64,000 nt of DNA from Janthinobacterium fluminis (GTDB lineage Bacteria > Pseudomonadota > Gammaproteobacteria > Burkholderiales > Burkholderiaceae_D). The stretch lies in NCBI RefSeq assembly GCF_028595325.1, contig NZ_JAQQXR010000004.1, positions 186,001-250,000 on the forward strand, read 5' to 3'. Numbering within the stretch: the first letter of the stretch is position 1; every line of letters starts with the position of its first letter. Shown piece after piece: positions 52,363 through 62,421 of the stretch. A model generated the notes under the pieces. That model made no database searches and was not told where the DNA came from. It saw only the letters and a list, made by a program, of their open reading frames with translations. The position numbers and the translations under genes were made by a program.

Positions 52363-53473
52363 AGGCGGCCTCCAGCTCCAGCCGCTGGCGCGCCGCCAGC
52401 ACGCCGGCATAACGCTGCAGCAACTGCGGCATGATGTCGTTCCAGTCATAGCAAGCGCAAGCCTTGCGCCGCGCGGCCGCCGCCAGCGCGGCGCGGTCGC
52501 GCCGGTACAGGGCCGCGATGCCGTCGGCCAGCGCCGCCGCGCTGTTCGGCGCCACCAGGATGCCGGTGGCCTCGTCGACCAGCTCGGCCACGCCGCCGGC
52601 GCTGGTGCCGACCACGGGCAGGCCGCAAGCCATCGCCTCCAGCACGATCAGGCCGAAGGTTTCGCTGTCGCCAGGGTGGACCAGCAGGTCGCAACTGGCC
52701 AGCAGGCCGGCCAGCACGCGCGGCTCGCGCTGGAAGGGGATGACGGTGATGCGCGCGCCGCTTGGCGGCACGGCGCCGCCGCCGACCAGCAGCAGGTGGT
52801 AGGGCCGGCCCAGGCGCCCCACGGCCTCGGCCAGCAGCGCGAGCTTTTTTTCCGGCGTGAAGCGGCCCGCGTACAGCAACAGGCGCGCGTCGGCCGCCAG
52901 CCCCAGTTGCGCGCGCAGGGCGGCGTCGCGGCGCTGCGGGCAGAACACCCCCGTGTCGATGCCCAGCGGCTGATGCAGCGCGCCGGCCACGCCCATCGCC
53001 ACCAGTTGCTGCGCCATCATGCGGCTGGGCGCCAGCACCAGGTCGAAGCGGCGGTACAACTGCGCCAGGTGGCGCCGGGCCGCGTGCGCGGCCAGCGCGC
53101 CGAAACGCTTGCGCACCAGTTGCGGCAAATCGGAATGGCAAAAGGCCACGGCCGGCACCCGCAACTGCCGCGCCACCCGCAGCGCGGCCCAGGCGCAGGG
53201 GCCGGCGTCGCCCGCCTCGATCAAGTCCGGGTCCAGCGTGCGCAACACCCGCGCGGCCGCCGCCACCGAACGCGGCATGCGGTAGCCGTGCAGGCCGGGC
53301 AAGGCGAAGCCGGGAATGCCGACCACGGCGGCGGCCGCGCCGGCGCGCGCGTTCGGGCTGACGACGGTGTGGCGCAACTGGCGCCGGCCGGCCAGCCAGC
53401 ACGCCTTGGCGTCCAGATAGGTGCTGACGCCGCCGCCCTCGGCGGCGTAGAACATGGTGATATCGACGACATG
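52349..53473 (-). CDS. Glycosyltransferase family 4 (GT-B)
   Basis: 374-residue retaining glycosyltransferase. The N-terminal VDITMFYAAEGGGVSTYL binds acceptor, and the C-terminal half has LLLYAGRFTPEKKL, DLLVHPGDSETFGLIVLEAMACGLPVVG and GGVAELV, with the EX7E motif of the family. The start at 53473 is chosen because it gives the GT-B N-terminus. Divergent from the NRPS gene with a 234-bp gap, it forms an operon with the DUF2334 gene. The acceptor is unknown. Confidence 0.9.
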   Translation of the reverse strand, partial: HVVDITMFYAAEGGGVSTYLDAKACWLAGRRQLRHTVVSPNARAGAAAAVVGIPGFALPGLHGYRMPRSVAAAARVLRTLDPDLIEAGDAGPCAWAALRVARQLRVPAVAFCHSDLPQLVRKRFGALAAHAARRHLAQLYRRFDLVLAPSRMMAQQLVAMGVAGALHQPLGIDTGVFCPQRRDAALRAQLGLAADARLLLYAGRFTPEKKLALLAEAVGRLGRPYHLLLVGGGAVPPSGARITVIPFQREPRVLAGLLASCDLLVHPGDSETFGLIVLEAMACGLPVVGTSAGGVAELVDEATGILVAPNSAAALADGIAALYRRDRAALAAAARRKACACYDWNDIMPQLLQRYAGVLAARQRLELEAACGAG

Positions 53474-53707
53474 CATGCCCGGCTCCCCTTGCCCGCCGCA
53501 GCACCCGGCGCGTGAAAATTCGACCGGCGCGGCCGGCTTTTCGTTCCGCCCGCCCGCGCCGGCCGGGCGGCGAGGCGGACGGCGCGGGTCCGCCGGCATG
53601 ATTTTCATCATGTTTACACCGGCCCCGGCAGCAAATAGGTGCAGGAAGGCACGTGCTTGCTGTAAGGTATAGCCTGCCGTCCGCTCCCACCCAAAAACGC
53701 ATCGCAC

Positions 53708-56700
53708 ATGAATCAGTCCACCCTGCCAGAAACCGTCCTCTCAGCACCCCCTTCCGCCATTCTCTACGGCCCGGCCCAGGCGGGCCTGCTGCGCGACGAA
53801 GTGCTGGCCGACCTGCTCGAAGCGAGCGCGCGGCGGACGCCAGGGCACATCGCGCTGGAATGCGGCGAGCGCCGCCTCAGTTACGCCGAACTGGACCGCC
53901 AGGCCGGCCTGGTCGCCGCGCGCCTGATCGAGGCCGGCGTCGTGCCGGGCCAGATCGTCGGCCTGTGGTTGCCGCGCGGCATAGAATTGCTCGTGATGCA
54001 GGCCGGCATCGCCAAGGCCGGCGCCGCCTGGCTGCCCGTCGACGAAGACACGCCGGTCGAGCGCCTGCAAGTGTGCCTGGACGACGCCCAGGCGGTCGGT
54101 CTGCTCAGCTGCGCGCAACTGGCGCCGCGCCTGGCCGGGCTGGGGCGGCCCCTGTGGCTGGCGGAAACCCTGCTGGCGCCGGCGCCGGACGGCTATGTGC
54201 CGGCGCGCCGCGGCGCCGTGCTGCCCGGCCACCCGGCCTATGTGATCTACACCTCCGGCTCGACCGGCAAGCCGAAGGGCATCCTGATTTCCCAGCGCAG
54301 CATCTGCCACTTCCTGCGCAGCGAAAACGCCGTGCTGGGCGTGCGCGCCGACGACCGCGTCTACCAGGGCTTCTCGGTCGCCTTCGACATGTCCTTCGAG
54401 GAAATCTGGATCGCCTACCTGGTCGGCGCCACGCTGTGGCTGGGGCCGAAAGAGGCCAGCGGCGACCCGGAAACGCTGCCGCGCCTGCTGGCCGAGCAGC
54501 GCGTCAGCGTGCTGCACGCCGTGCCGACCCTGCTGGCCCTGTTCAGCGCCGACGTGCCCAGCCTGCGCCTGATCAACCTGGGCGGCGAAGCCTGCCCGGA
54601 GGCGCTGGTCGAGCGCTGGTCGCGCCCCGGCCGGCAGATGTTCAACACCTACGGCCCCACCGAGGCGACCGTCTCGGCCAGCCTGGCGCGCCTGCAGCCG
54701 GGCCAGCCGGTGAGCATCGGCACGCCGCTGCCCCACTACGGCCTGCTGGTGATCGACGCCGACGCCGCGGCCGGCGCGCCCCTGCGCCTGCTGGAGCGCG
54801 GCGCCACGGGCGAGCTGTGCATCACCGGCCCCGGCCTGGCGGAAGGCTATCTGGGCCGGCCCGACCTGACCGTGGAAAAATTCCTGCCCAACCCCTGGGC
54901 CACGGGCCGCGACGACACGCGCCTATACCGCACCGGCGACCTGGCGCGCATCGGCGCCGACGGCCAGGTGCAGTGCCTGGGCCGGGCCGACGACCAGGTG
55001 AAAATCCGCGGCTTCCGCGTCGAACTGGGCGAAATCGAGGCCCTGCTGCTGCAACAGCCCGGCGTCGGCACGGCCGCCGTGCTGCTGCGCAAGGACGACG
55101 GCATCGACCTGCTGGTGGCCTACCTGGTGGCCGACGGCGCCGTCGCCGCGGCCGCGCTGCGCCAGGCCCTGGGCGGGCAACTGCCACCGTACATGGTGCC
55201 CAGCCGCTTCGAGCAATTGGCCGAGATGCCGCGCCTGACCTCCGGCAAGATCGACCGCAAGGCGCTCAAGGCGCTGCCGCTGGCGGCCGCGCAGGCCGGC
55301 GCCGCGCCCGACTCCGACGTCGCCGCGACGCCGGCCGAGGCCGCGCTGTTCGCCGCCCTGGCCAGCCTCTTCCCCGGCCAGGCGATACGCCGCGACGCCG
55401 ACTTCTTCAGCGACCTGGGCGGCCACTCCTTCTTCGCCGCCCGCCTCGCCTCGGCCCTGCGCGCCGACCCGCGCTACGCCCACGCCACCGTGCGCGACAT
55501 CTACCAGCAGCGGCAGATCGGCCGCATCGCCACCGCGCTGGCCGAGGCGGGCGGCGCCGCCGAGGCCGAGGCCGACTGGACCCCGCCGCCGGCCAGCCGG
55601 CGCTGGTTGTGCGGCCTGGCCCAGGCGGCCGCCGTGCCCGGCCTGGTCACCCTGCGCATGGCGCAATGGCTGGCGCCCTTCTTTACCTACCACTTCTTCA
55701 CCGGCGACAGCGGCGACTCCGTGGCGCGCGCCATCGCCGCCTCGCTGGGCGTGTTCCTGCTGGCCACGGTCATGGAATTTGCCATCGCCATCGCCGGCAA
55801 ATGGTTGATCGCCGGCCGCCTGCGCGCCGGCAGCTACCCGCTGTGGGGCCTGGTCTACTACCGCTGGTGGCTGGCCGACCGCCTCGTCGAATCGGCCCCC
55901 GTCTACCTGCTGAGCGGCTCCTCGCTGTACCCGCTGTGGCTGCGCGCCCTCGGCGCCAAGGTCGGCAGCGAGGTCATCATCGGCTCGATGACCCTGCGCG
56001 CCCCGGAATTGCTGAGCATCGGCGACGGCGTCAGCATCGGCAACGCCGTCAACTTTGAAAACGCCCGCGTCGAGCGCGGCCGCCTGCTGCTGGGCCAGAT
56101 CGCGCTGGGCGACGAAGCCTGCGTCAGCTCCTACGCCATCCTCGAAGGCAACACCAGCGTGGGCCAGGCCGGCCACCTGGAAGGACAGAGCGCCCTGGCC
56201 GACGGCCGCGCCGTGCCGGACGGCCGCGTCTGGGGCGGCGCGCCGGCGCGCGACTGCGGCCCCTTCGACCCGCTGCAGCAGCCGCCGCGCCCGGCCGTAA
56301 CACGCTTGCGCCTGGCCGGCGAGGGCCTGTTCTTCGTCTTCGGCATCGTGCTGATCGCCACGCTGTTCTTCATGCCCGTCTTCCCCAGCTTCGTACTGAT
56401 CGACTGGTTCGACGAACGCGAGCTGATGCCCTGGCTGCAGGGGCCGGCCATCGCCACCCAACTGGCGCGCTACTTCATCCTGGCCTTCCCCGCCAGCGCC
56501 GTGCTGATCGTGCTGACGGCGCTGGTGTCGGCCGGCATCCGCTGGAGCGCGCTGCCGCGCCTGCACGCCGGGCGCTGGCCCGTGCACAGCAATGTCTACT
56601 GCGCCAAATGGCTGGTCAGCCACATCCAGGAATCGAGCTTGAACGTGCTGCACGGCATCTACGCGACCGTCTACGCGCCCTACTGGTATCGCCTGCTGGG

Positions 56701-57739
56701 CGCCAAGGTCGGGCGCGGCGCGGAAATCTCGACGGCGCTGGGCGTCGTGCCGGACATGCTGACGCTGGGCGACGAAACCTTCATCGCCGACGCCGTCATG
56801 CTCGGCGACGAGCTGATCGACGGCGGCTGGATGCGCATGCAGCCCACCGTCATCTCGCACCGCAGCTTCGTCGGCAACGGCAGTTACATCCCGGACGGCA
56901 CCGTCCTGCCCGAGCACGTGCTGATCGGCGTGCACTCGCACGCGCCCGAGAACGCCCGCATGGCCTGCGGCGACACCTGGCTGGGCTCGCCGCCCATCCA
57001 CTTGCCGGCGCGCGAACAGGTGGCCGGCTATCCGGAACGCCTGACCTTCCGGCCCTCGCTGGCGCGGCGCCTCGGCCGCAGCCTGATCGAAGCCTTCCGC
57101 ATCGTCGCGCCGCACGCCGTCGTCATCGCCGTCGGCTACACCGTGGTGCTCGACGTGATGCCGATCGCCGGCGCCGGCCGCTGGGGCGAGGTGGTGGCGG
57201 ATCTGGCCATCGCCGGCCTCGCCTACGGCATCGGCAACTACATCGTCGTCATGGCCTTCAAATGGCTGTTGCTGGGGCGCTACCGCAAGCGCGCCGAACC
57301 GATGTGGACGCCCTTCGTCTGGCTCTCCGAAGGCGTCACCAATCTGTACGAAGGCATCGCCGTGCCGAACTTCATGCGCTACCTGCGCGGCACGCCGTGG
57401 CTGCCGCTGGCGTTCAGGCTGCTCGGCTGCAAGATCGGCCGCGGCGTCTACATGGACACCACCGACATCACCGAGTTCGACTGTGTGAACATCGGCGACT
57501 ACAGCGAAATCAACGCGCTGGCCTGCCCGCAAACCCATCTGTTCGAAGACCGCGTGATGAAGATCGACCACGTCGACATCGGCCAGCGCGTCTACATGGG
57601 GCCGCGCAGCTCCGTGCTCTACAGCGCCCGCGTCGGCGACAACGCCCGTCTCGGGCCGCTGACGCTGGTCATGAAGGGCGAGCACATCCCGGCCGCCAGC
57701 AGCTGGACCGGCTGCCCGGCGGCGCCGGCGCGGGCTTGA
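53708..57739 (+). CDS. Pls/PosA-type NRPS, cationic poly-amino acid synthetase
   Basis: 1343-residue membrane enzyme. The adenylation domain (about 30-530) has YTSGSTGKPKG, FDMSFEEIW, TYGPTEATVS and TSGKIDRKALK. By eye the specificity code is D-M-E-H-N-G-T-V-S-K, the acidic E at position 239 favouring a basic amino acid. A carrier domain follows (LGGHSF, Ser near 573). Six hydrophobic segments (about 640-700, 870-945, 1133-1190) alternate with three left-handed beta-helix domains (about 751-860, 996-1100, 1237-1343) built of hexapeptide turns such as GAKVGS and GCKIGRG. There is no condensation or thioesterase domain. This is the layout of epsilon-poly-lysine synthetase (about 1300 residues), where the tandem domains join monomers. 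It overlaps its PPTase gene. Confidence 0.88.
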   Translation: MNQSTLPETVLSAPPSAILYGPAQAGLLRDEVLADLLEASARRTPGHIALECGERRLSYAELDRQAGLVAARLIEAGVVPGQIVGLWLPRGIELLVMQAGIAKAGAAWLPVDEDTPVERLQVCLDDAQAVGLLSCAQLAPRLAGLGRPLWLAETLLAPAPDGYVPARRGAVLPGHPAYVIYTSGSTGKPKGILISQRSICHFLRSENAVLGVRADDRVYQGFSVAFDMSFEEIWIAYLVGATLWLGPKEASGDPETLPRLLAEQRVSVLHAVPTLLALFSADVPSLRLINLGGEACPEALVERWSRPGRQMFNTYGPTEATVSASLARLQPGQPVSIGTPLPHYGLLVIDADAAAGAPLRLLERGATGELCITGPGLAEGYLGRPDLTVEKFLPNPWATGRDDTRLYRTGDLARIGADGQVQCLGRADDQVKIRGFRVELGEIEALLLQQPGVGTAAVLLRKDDGIDLLVAYLVADGAVAAAALRQALGGQLPPYMVPSRFEQLAEMPRLTSGKIDRKALKALPLAAAQAGAAPDSDVAATPAEAALFAALASLFPGQAIRRDADFFSDLGGHSFFAARLASALRADPRYAHATVRDIYQQRQIGRIATALAEAGGAAEAEADWTPPPASRRWLCGLAQAAAVPGLVTLRMAQWLAPFFTYHFFTGDSGDSVARAIAASLGVFLLATVMEFAIAIAGKWLIAGRLRAGSYPLWGLVYYRWWLADRLVESAPVYLLSGSSLYPLWLRALGAKVGSEVIIGSMTLRAPELLSIGDGVSIGNAVNFENARVERGRLLLGQIALGDEACVSSYAILEGNTSVGQAGHLEGQSALADGRAVPDGRVWGGAPARDCGPFDPLQQPPRPAVTRLRLAGEGLFFVFGIVLIATLFFMPVFPSFVLIDWFDERELMPWLQGPAIATQLARYFILAFPASAVLIVLTALVSAGIRWSALPRLHAGRWPVHSNVYCAKWLVSHIQESSLNVLHGIYATVYAPYWYRLLGAKVGRGAEISTALGVVPDMLTLGDETFIADAVMLGDELIDGGWMRMQPTVISHRSFVGNGSYIPDGTVLPEHVLIGVHSHAPENARMACGDTWLGSPPIHLPAREQVAGYPERLTFRPSLARRLGRSLIEAFRIVAPHAVVIAVGYTVVLDVMPIAGAGRWGEVVADLAIAGLAYGIGNYIVVMAFKWLLLGRYRKRAEPMWTPFVWLSEGVTNLYEGIAVPNFMRYLRGTPWLPLAFRLLGCKIGRGVYMDTTDITEFDCVNIGDYSEINALACPQTHLFEDRVMKIDHVDIGQRVYMGPRSSVLYSARVGDNARLGPLTLVMKGEHIPAASSWTGCPAAPARA

Positions 57740-58320
57740 TGCCGGCCGGCGCCGCGCCGCTGGCCGTGCAGCCGTGGCCGGGGCCGCCAGCGGCGCCGCG
57801 CGACGGCGTGTTCGTCATCGGTGTCGCCGGCCCCGCCGGCGCGCCGCGCGCATGGGCGCGCGGGCAAGTGCGGCTGGCCGCGCGGCAAGCGCTGGCGCAA
57901 CTGGCGGGACTGCCGCCCGAACACATCCAGATTGCCGCGCAGCCGGGCCGGGCGCCCCGCGCGCTATGGGACGGCGGCGCGGCCGGGCTGTCGTTCAGCC
58001 ACGCGGACGGCCTGTCGCTGGCCGCCGTCAACCTGGGCGGCGACGTCGGCGTGGACCTGATGCGTGTAGGCGACTGGCCCGACTGGCAGGCCGTGGCACG
58101 CGACTATCTGGGGCCGGCGACGGCCGAGGCGCTGGCGCGTTGCGCGCCCGGACAACGCGCGCGCGCCTTCGCGCAGGCCTGGACGGCGCGCGAAGCAAGC
58201 TTGAAATATGCGGGATTGGCGCTGGGCGAGTGGATGCCCGGCGTGCCGGCGCGGGCCTGGCGCAGCCTTACGCTGGCCTTGCCCGCCGGACTGGCCGGGA
58301 CGCTGGCGCTCCCGGCCTAG
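57739..58320 (+). CDS. 4'-phosphopantetheinyl transferase (Sfp type)
   Basis: 193-residue enzyme predicted to add the phosphopantetheine arm to the NRPS carrier serine. GGDVGVDLMRV supplies the G(V/I)D metal motif near 108, and WTAREASLKYAG matches WxxKExxxK with R for the first K, near 155. LSFSHADG lies upstream as expected. The ATG at 57739 overlaps the synthetase stop (TGATG), giving strict translational coupling, so this is a dedicated partner of the synthetase. Confidence 0.9.
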   Translation: MPAGAAPLAVQPWPGPPAAPRDGVFVIGVAGPAGAPRAWARGQVRLAARQALAQLAGLPPEHIQIAAQPGRAPRALWDGGAAGLSFSHADGLSLAAVNLGGDVGVDLMRVGDWPDWQAVARDYLGPATAEALARCAPGQRARAFAQAWTAREASLKYAGLALGEWMPGVPARAWRSLTLALPAGLAGTLALPA

Positions 58321-58323
58321 GCA

Positions 58324-58668
58324 TTACACGACCTTTTTGACGAACTCCGTTTTCAGGCTCATGGCGCCGAAACCGTCGATCTTGCAGTCGATATCGTGGT
58401 CGTTGTCGACCAGGCGGATATTCTTGACCTTGGTGCCCACCTTGACGGTGCCGCCGCCGCCCTTCAGCTTCAAGTCCTTGATCACCGTCACCGTGTCGCC
58501 ATCCTGCAGCACATTGCCGACCGCGTCGCGGTAGACCTTGGCGCCCTCTTCGGCTGCGGCGGCGGCCTGCACCGGCCACTCGTGGGCGCACTCCGGGCAA
58601 ATATAGACGCTGCCGTCTTCATACGTGTATTCGGATGTGCATTGCGGGCAAGCTGGAAGAGCGCTCAT
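58324..58668 (-). CDS. yjdM: Zinc-ribbon protein YjdM (PhnA family)
   Basis: 114-residue protein. The N-terminal zinc ribbon has CPQC and CPECAHEW, and the C-terminal SH3-like PhnA domain has [17 protein letters not shown] and [13 protein letters not shown]. Despite the old name, the family has no proven role in phosphonate use. It ends three bases after the PPTase stop, so the two genes converge. Confidence 0.93.
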   Translation of the reverse strand: MSALPACPQCTSEYTYEDGSVYICPECAHEWPVQAAAAAEEGAKVYRDAVGNVLQDGDTVTVIKDLKLKGGGGTVKVGTKVKNIRLVDNDHDIDCKIDGFGAMSLKTEFVKKVV

Positions 58669-58804
58669 ATCATGGTCCTATCTGGTGAGGCAAAAGCCGT
58701 AAAAAGACAGCAGTATACTGCGCATGGCGGGAGTAGCGCGATTTTTCGCCATGCCGCCGGCCGCGGAAAGCGCCAACGGGAGCGTCCTTGGCGTCCCGTA
58801 AACG

Positions 58805-58825
58805 AAAAAAAGCCCCTTGCGGGGC
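58805..58825 (-). terminator. Terminator of the PEP-CTERM gene
   Basis: The stem GCCCC/GGGGC with a short loop is preceded by seven A on the plus strand, which reads as a T run on the minus strand, 25 bases beyond the stop of the gene at 58850-59446. Confidence 0.85.
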
Positions 58826-58849
58826 CTTGGAGCCGTGCGGCGCGCGGTC

Positions 58850-59446
58850 TTATGCGGCTTTGCGGCGGCGTGCCATGAAGCCCAGCAGGCCCAGGCCGGC
58901 CAGCAACATTGCATAGCTTTCCGGTTCCGGCACGGCGGATATGGCGGCGTCCGCCGACACGTGCAGGGTGTAGGTCTGGCCTTGGGACAGCGGCTGCATG
59001 GCGCAGCAACGGCCGACGCCGATCACATAGTCGCCGGCGGTGGCGAAGGTATAGCTGATAAAGCTGTCGTAAAGGTGCGTGCTGCCGGGGTCGATCACGC
59101 TGCTGTCGTCTTTCTGCACCAGCACGTTGCCGCTGGCGCTGTACAAGGTCAGATACGTATCGCCGCTAGGCTTGCCGAAATCGATATCGAAAGTTGCCTT
59201 GGTATTGCCCGACAAGACAGTAAATTTATAGAAGTCCAGGGCGCCATGTCCAATGCCCTTGACCGTCGCATGTGGCAGCAAAGTGGAATTGTCGATGTTG
59301 GCCTGGAATTCCGTGCTGAAGAAAGGATTCAGGCTTTGCGCGGTGGCAATGCTGTTATTCTGGTTATTGGATACCGTCGTTGCGGCCTGGGCGGAAAACG
59401 CGGCGCACAGGCTGGCTGCGGCGATAACTTTAAGGAATTTTTTCAT
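58850..59446 (-). CDS. PEP-CTERM sorting domain protein
   Basis: 198-residue secreted protein. The signal peptide is MKKFLKVIAAASLCAAFSAQA. The middle is a beta-sandwich-like region, where YDSFISYTFATAGDYVIGVG resembles the FxDxF/pre-peptidase C-terminal type. The tail VPEPESYAMLLAGLGLLGFMARRRK is a classic PEP-CTERM signal for exosortase sorting. It stands alone with its own terminator. The function is unknown; such proteins usually accompany exopolysaccharide. Confidence 0.9.
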   Translation of the reverse strand: MKKFLKVIAAASLCAAFSAQAATTVSNNQNNSIATAQSLNPFFSTEFQANIDNSTLLPHATVKGIGHGALDFYKFTVLSGNTKATFDIDFGKPSGDTYLTLYSASGNVLVQKDDSSVIDPGSTHLYDSFISYTFATAGDYVIGVGRCCAMQPLSQGQTYTLHVSADAAISAVPEPESYAMLLAGLGLLGFMARRRKAA

Positions 59447-59575
59447 GTGATGGGGGCCGGGGATGTCAGCGCGCTAAAATTGATTGGCAAAATTGCAAGC
59501 GCAATAATCCATTAAAAATGGTTTTTTGTCAATTTAATTTCACCGCGCCTGCGCACCCCGGCAACTGCGGCGCGC

Positions 59576-61606
59576 TCACACCGGCAATGCCGGCGTTTTT
59601 TTGCCGGCGGCATGGCCGCTTGCGGCGCGGCCGGCCTTGCGCGCCACTCCCCGCGCGGGCGCGGACGGCGCCTGTCCGTCCAACTGGAAGACGCTCATCG
59701 CCTGCACCAGCAACTGGGCTTGCTCCTTCAAACTCTCCGACGCGGCCGCGGCCTGCTCCACCAAGGCCGAATTCTGCTGCGTCATGTGGTCCATCTGGAT
59801 GATGGCCTCGTTGACCTGCTCGATGCCGACGGTTTGCTCCTGCGATGCCATCAGAATGTCGGCCATGATGCTGGTCACGCCGCTGATGCTGGCGACGATG
59901 TCACCCATGGCCTTGCCGGCCTGTCCCGCCAACTTGTTGCCGAGGTTCACCTTTTCGACGCTGGCGTCGATCAGCCCCTTGATTTCCTTGGCCGCCACGG
60001 CCGAGCGCTGCGCCAGGTTGCGCACTTCGGAGGCGACCACGGCAAAGCCCCTGCCCTGCTCGCCGGCGCGGGCCGCCTCGACCGCCGCGTTCAGCGCGAG
60101 GATATTGGTTTGGAAGGCAATCCCGTCGATGACGCCGATAATGTCGACGATCTTGCGCGAACTATCATTGATCTCGCCCATCGTCTGCACCACGCGCTCG
60201 ACCACCTTGCCGCCCTGGATGGCCACCGCGGAGGCGTCGACCACCTGCTGGTTGACGCGCTGGGCGTTGTCGGCGTTTTGCTTCACGGTCGAGGTGATTT
60301 CCTCCATCGACGAGGCGGTTTCCTCCAGGCTCGACGCCTGCGACTCGGTGCGCGCCGACAAGTCGGCGTTGCCGGAGGCGATGTCTTGCGAGGCGCCGCT
60401 GATATTGTCGATATTCTTGCGCGCATCGCCGACCAGCGTCTGCAGGCTGCCGTTCATATCCTGCAAGGCCAGCAGCAACTGCCCCGTTTCATTCTCGCCG
60501 ATTGCCGTGAAGCGCGACGTCAAATCGCCCTTCGCCACGCGCTGGGCCACGCCGATCGCGTTGGCCAGCGGCGCGCTGACGGAACGGGCGATCAGGTACT
60601 GGATCAGCCCGGCGACGCCGATCAATCCCAGCATGGCCGCGATCATCAGCCAGCGCATCGTGCGCAGATCGGCCACCTTCGCGGTCAGCAGCGCCTGCAA
60701 TTGCTTGCTGGCCAATTCATTGGCCTTGAACTGGGCGTTGATGGCCTGCGTCGTCGCCTTCACATACTCTTCGCCGGGATAGTCCAGCGTCTCCGCCTGG
60801 ACAATTTTCTCGTTGGCCAGCTGCATCGTCGCCGCGGCCTGGGTCTGCATATCCTGGACGCTGGCCGCCAGCGCCTGGCCCAGCGCCGCGTTCGCCGCGG
60901 CCGCCTTGCCGTAGGAAACCACCGTCTGGCCCAGGCGGTCCTGCACCCGCGCAATGATGCCCGACAACAGCAACCTGTCGGCCGGCGTCGCCTCCTTCTT
61001 CGCCAGCAAACCGGCGCCTTTCGCCCGCATCTTGCCGAGTTCCTCGGTCAAATACGGCAACTGATAATACATGGACTGGATCAATTGATAGCTGTCGAGG
61101 TCGGGGTCGAGGCTGAGGCCGTAATAATCGGCGATCAAGTCGTTGACCGCCAACAACTTAGGCACCAGCGCCGTGTGCGCCGCATAACTCTCGGGCACAC
61201 TGATACCGCGCTTGCCGACCTGCTCGCGCAGGGCTTGCCAATCTTGCAGGGCGGGATGCCACGCATCTTCGATGGCCTTGCTGTGCAAACCCTTGACGAT
61301 CTGCGCCACCGCCTCGTAACTGCCATCCGCCTCGCGCTGCTTGGCGTCGCGCTGATCCCTGGCGCTGTCGACGCCGCCCAGCATCAGCGCCGACAGGCCG
61401 CGGTGCTGCTGCGTCAACTGTATGGTTTTCAGCACGCTGGCGACCGGCCCCAGACCCGCCGTTTCCAACAGGGCGGCGTCGAGGTTCTTGTCCGCCTCGC
61501 GCATATACATCAACGTGGGAATCGCCACCAGAACCAGCGCAATGGCGCTGAGGATCACGAATTTATGCCAGAGCAGCAGGCGGTCAAGCATAGACGAGGT
61601 GTACAT
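59576..61606 (-). CDS. Methyl-accepting chemotaxis protein
   Basis: 676-residue receptor. One N-terminal membrane segment (about 12-32) is followed by a long helical periplasmic domain (about 40-315) with [17 protein letters not shown], resembling nitrate/nitrite-sensor helices, and a second membrane segment near 320-345. HAMP lies at about 345-395. The signalling domain has the hairpin tip [20 protein letters not shown] and [20 protein letters not shown]. No NWETF-like tail is present. The start at 61606 has AAGGAG nine bases upstream. The chemoreceptor gene is next to a cheW, but 137 bp apart. Confidence 0.93.
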   Translation of the reverse strand: MYTSSMLDRLLLWHKFVILSAIALVLVAIPTLMYMREADKNLDAALLETAGLGPVASVLKTIQLTQQHRGLSALMLGGVDSARDQRDAKQREADGSYEAVAQIVKGLHSKAIEDAWHPALQDWQALREQVGKRGISVPESYAAHTALVPKLLAVNDLIADYYGLSLDPDLDSYQLIQSMYYQLPYLTEELGKMRAKGAGLLAKKEATPADRLLLSGIIARVQDRLGQTVVSYGKAAAANAALGQALAASVQDMQTQAAATMQLANEKIVQAETLDYPGEEYVKATTQAINAQFKANELASKQLQALLTAKVADLRTMRWLMIAAMLGLIGVAGLIQYLIARSVSAPLANAIGVAQRVAKGDLTSRFTAIGENETGQLLLALQDMNGSLQTLVGDARKNIDNISGASQDIASGNADLSARTESQASSLEETASSMEEITSTVKQNADNAQRVNQQVVDASAVAIQGGKVVERVVQTMGEINDSSRKIVDIIGVIDGIAFQTNILALNAAVEAARAGEQGRGFAVVASEVRNLAQRSAVAAKEIKGLIDASVEKVNLGNKLAGQAGKAMGDIVASISGVTSIMADILMASQEQTVGIEQVNEAIIQMDHMTQQNSALVEQAAAASESLKEQAQLLVQAMSVFQLDGQAPSAPARGVARKAGRAASGHAAGKKTPALPV

Positions 61607-61743
61607 GCGCGCAGCTCCTTCAGGTCGCCCTGCCCGCAACACCGAATGTTGATGCAGGTCATGCTCTCGTCATATATTACTACTACGGCGAAAACATGAA
61701 AGCGCTATTTCCCCACCGTCAGATTTCCGCGACGGCGAGGGGG

Positions 61744-62235
61744 CTAGCCCAGCAGTTTTTGCACCATGCCCATGTCGGCGCTCGACATCAGGCGGTCGAT
61801 GTCGACCAGGATCAGCATGCGCTGCTCTATCATGCCCAGGCCGATCAAGTGGTCGGTGTTGAGCGAGGACGCCATGTCGGGCGCCGGCTTGATCTGCTCG
61901 GCCGTCAGCGTGGTCACGTCGGAGACGCTGTCGACCACCATGCCCATCAAATGCCCGCCAATATTCAGGATGATGACGACGGTGAACTGGTCGTAGGTGG
62001 GCGTGCCGAGATTGAACTTGATGCGCATATCGATGATCGGCACGATGACGCCGCGCAAATTGACGACGCCCTTGATATAGGCCGGCGCGTGGGCGATCGA
62101 CGTGACGGCTTCATAGCCGCGCAATTCCTGCACCTTCTGGATATCGATGCCGTACTCTTCCTTGCCCAGGGTAAACGCAAGAAACTCAAGGTGGCGCTCG
62201 GCCGCCCCGGCGGCGCGCTCGGATAGCGAAGACAT
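61744..62235 (-). CDS. cheW: Chemotaxis coupling protein CheW
   Basis: 163-residue adaptor linking CheA to receptors. [21 protein letters not shown] and [19 protein letters not shown] are typical of CheW, and the SH3-like fold is complete to LLG at the end. AAAGGAA precedes the ATG at 62235. It is upstream of the MCP gene on the same strand. No cheA, cheY or flagellar gene is nearby, so this is an isolated receptor-coupler pair. Confidence 0.93.
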   Translation of the reverse strand: MSSLSERAAGAAERHLEFLAFTLGKEEYGIDIQKVQELRGYEAVTSIAHAPAYIKGVVNLRGVIVPIIDMRIKFNLGTPTYDQFTVVIILNIGGHLMGMVVDSVSDVTTLTAEQIKPAPDMASSLNTDHLIGLGMIEQRMLILVDIDRLMSSADMGMVQKLLG

Positions 62236-62421
62236 ACTGTTCCTTTCGTCGGCTGCAGGACATTCGGAAACGGCGGCGCGGCGCGCCCGCCCCCAACATA
62301 ACCGAATTGCGGGCAAGAGTCCAGATCCGGCGATTTTCCCTGGCTGCCGAGCAATTTCTACGGTATTTCTGTAACCTTTGCCGGCCTGAGCGGTATAAGG
62401 CACAGGCCAAGGGAAAACGAC

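Noticed and set aside
54923..57685. 920-codon minus-strand open frame opposite the Pls gene
   Set aside because: Antisense shadow of the synthetase, with low-complexity Gly/Ala/Val/Asp/Gln composition.
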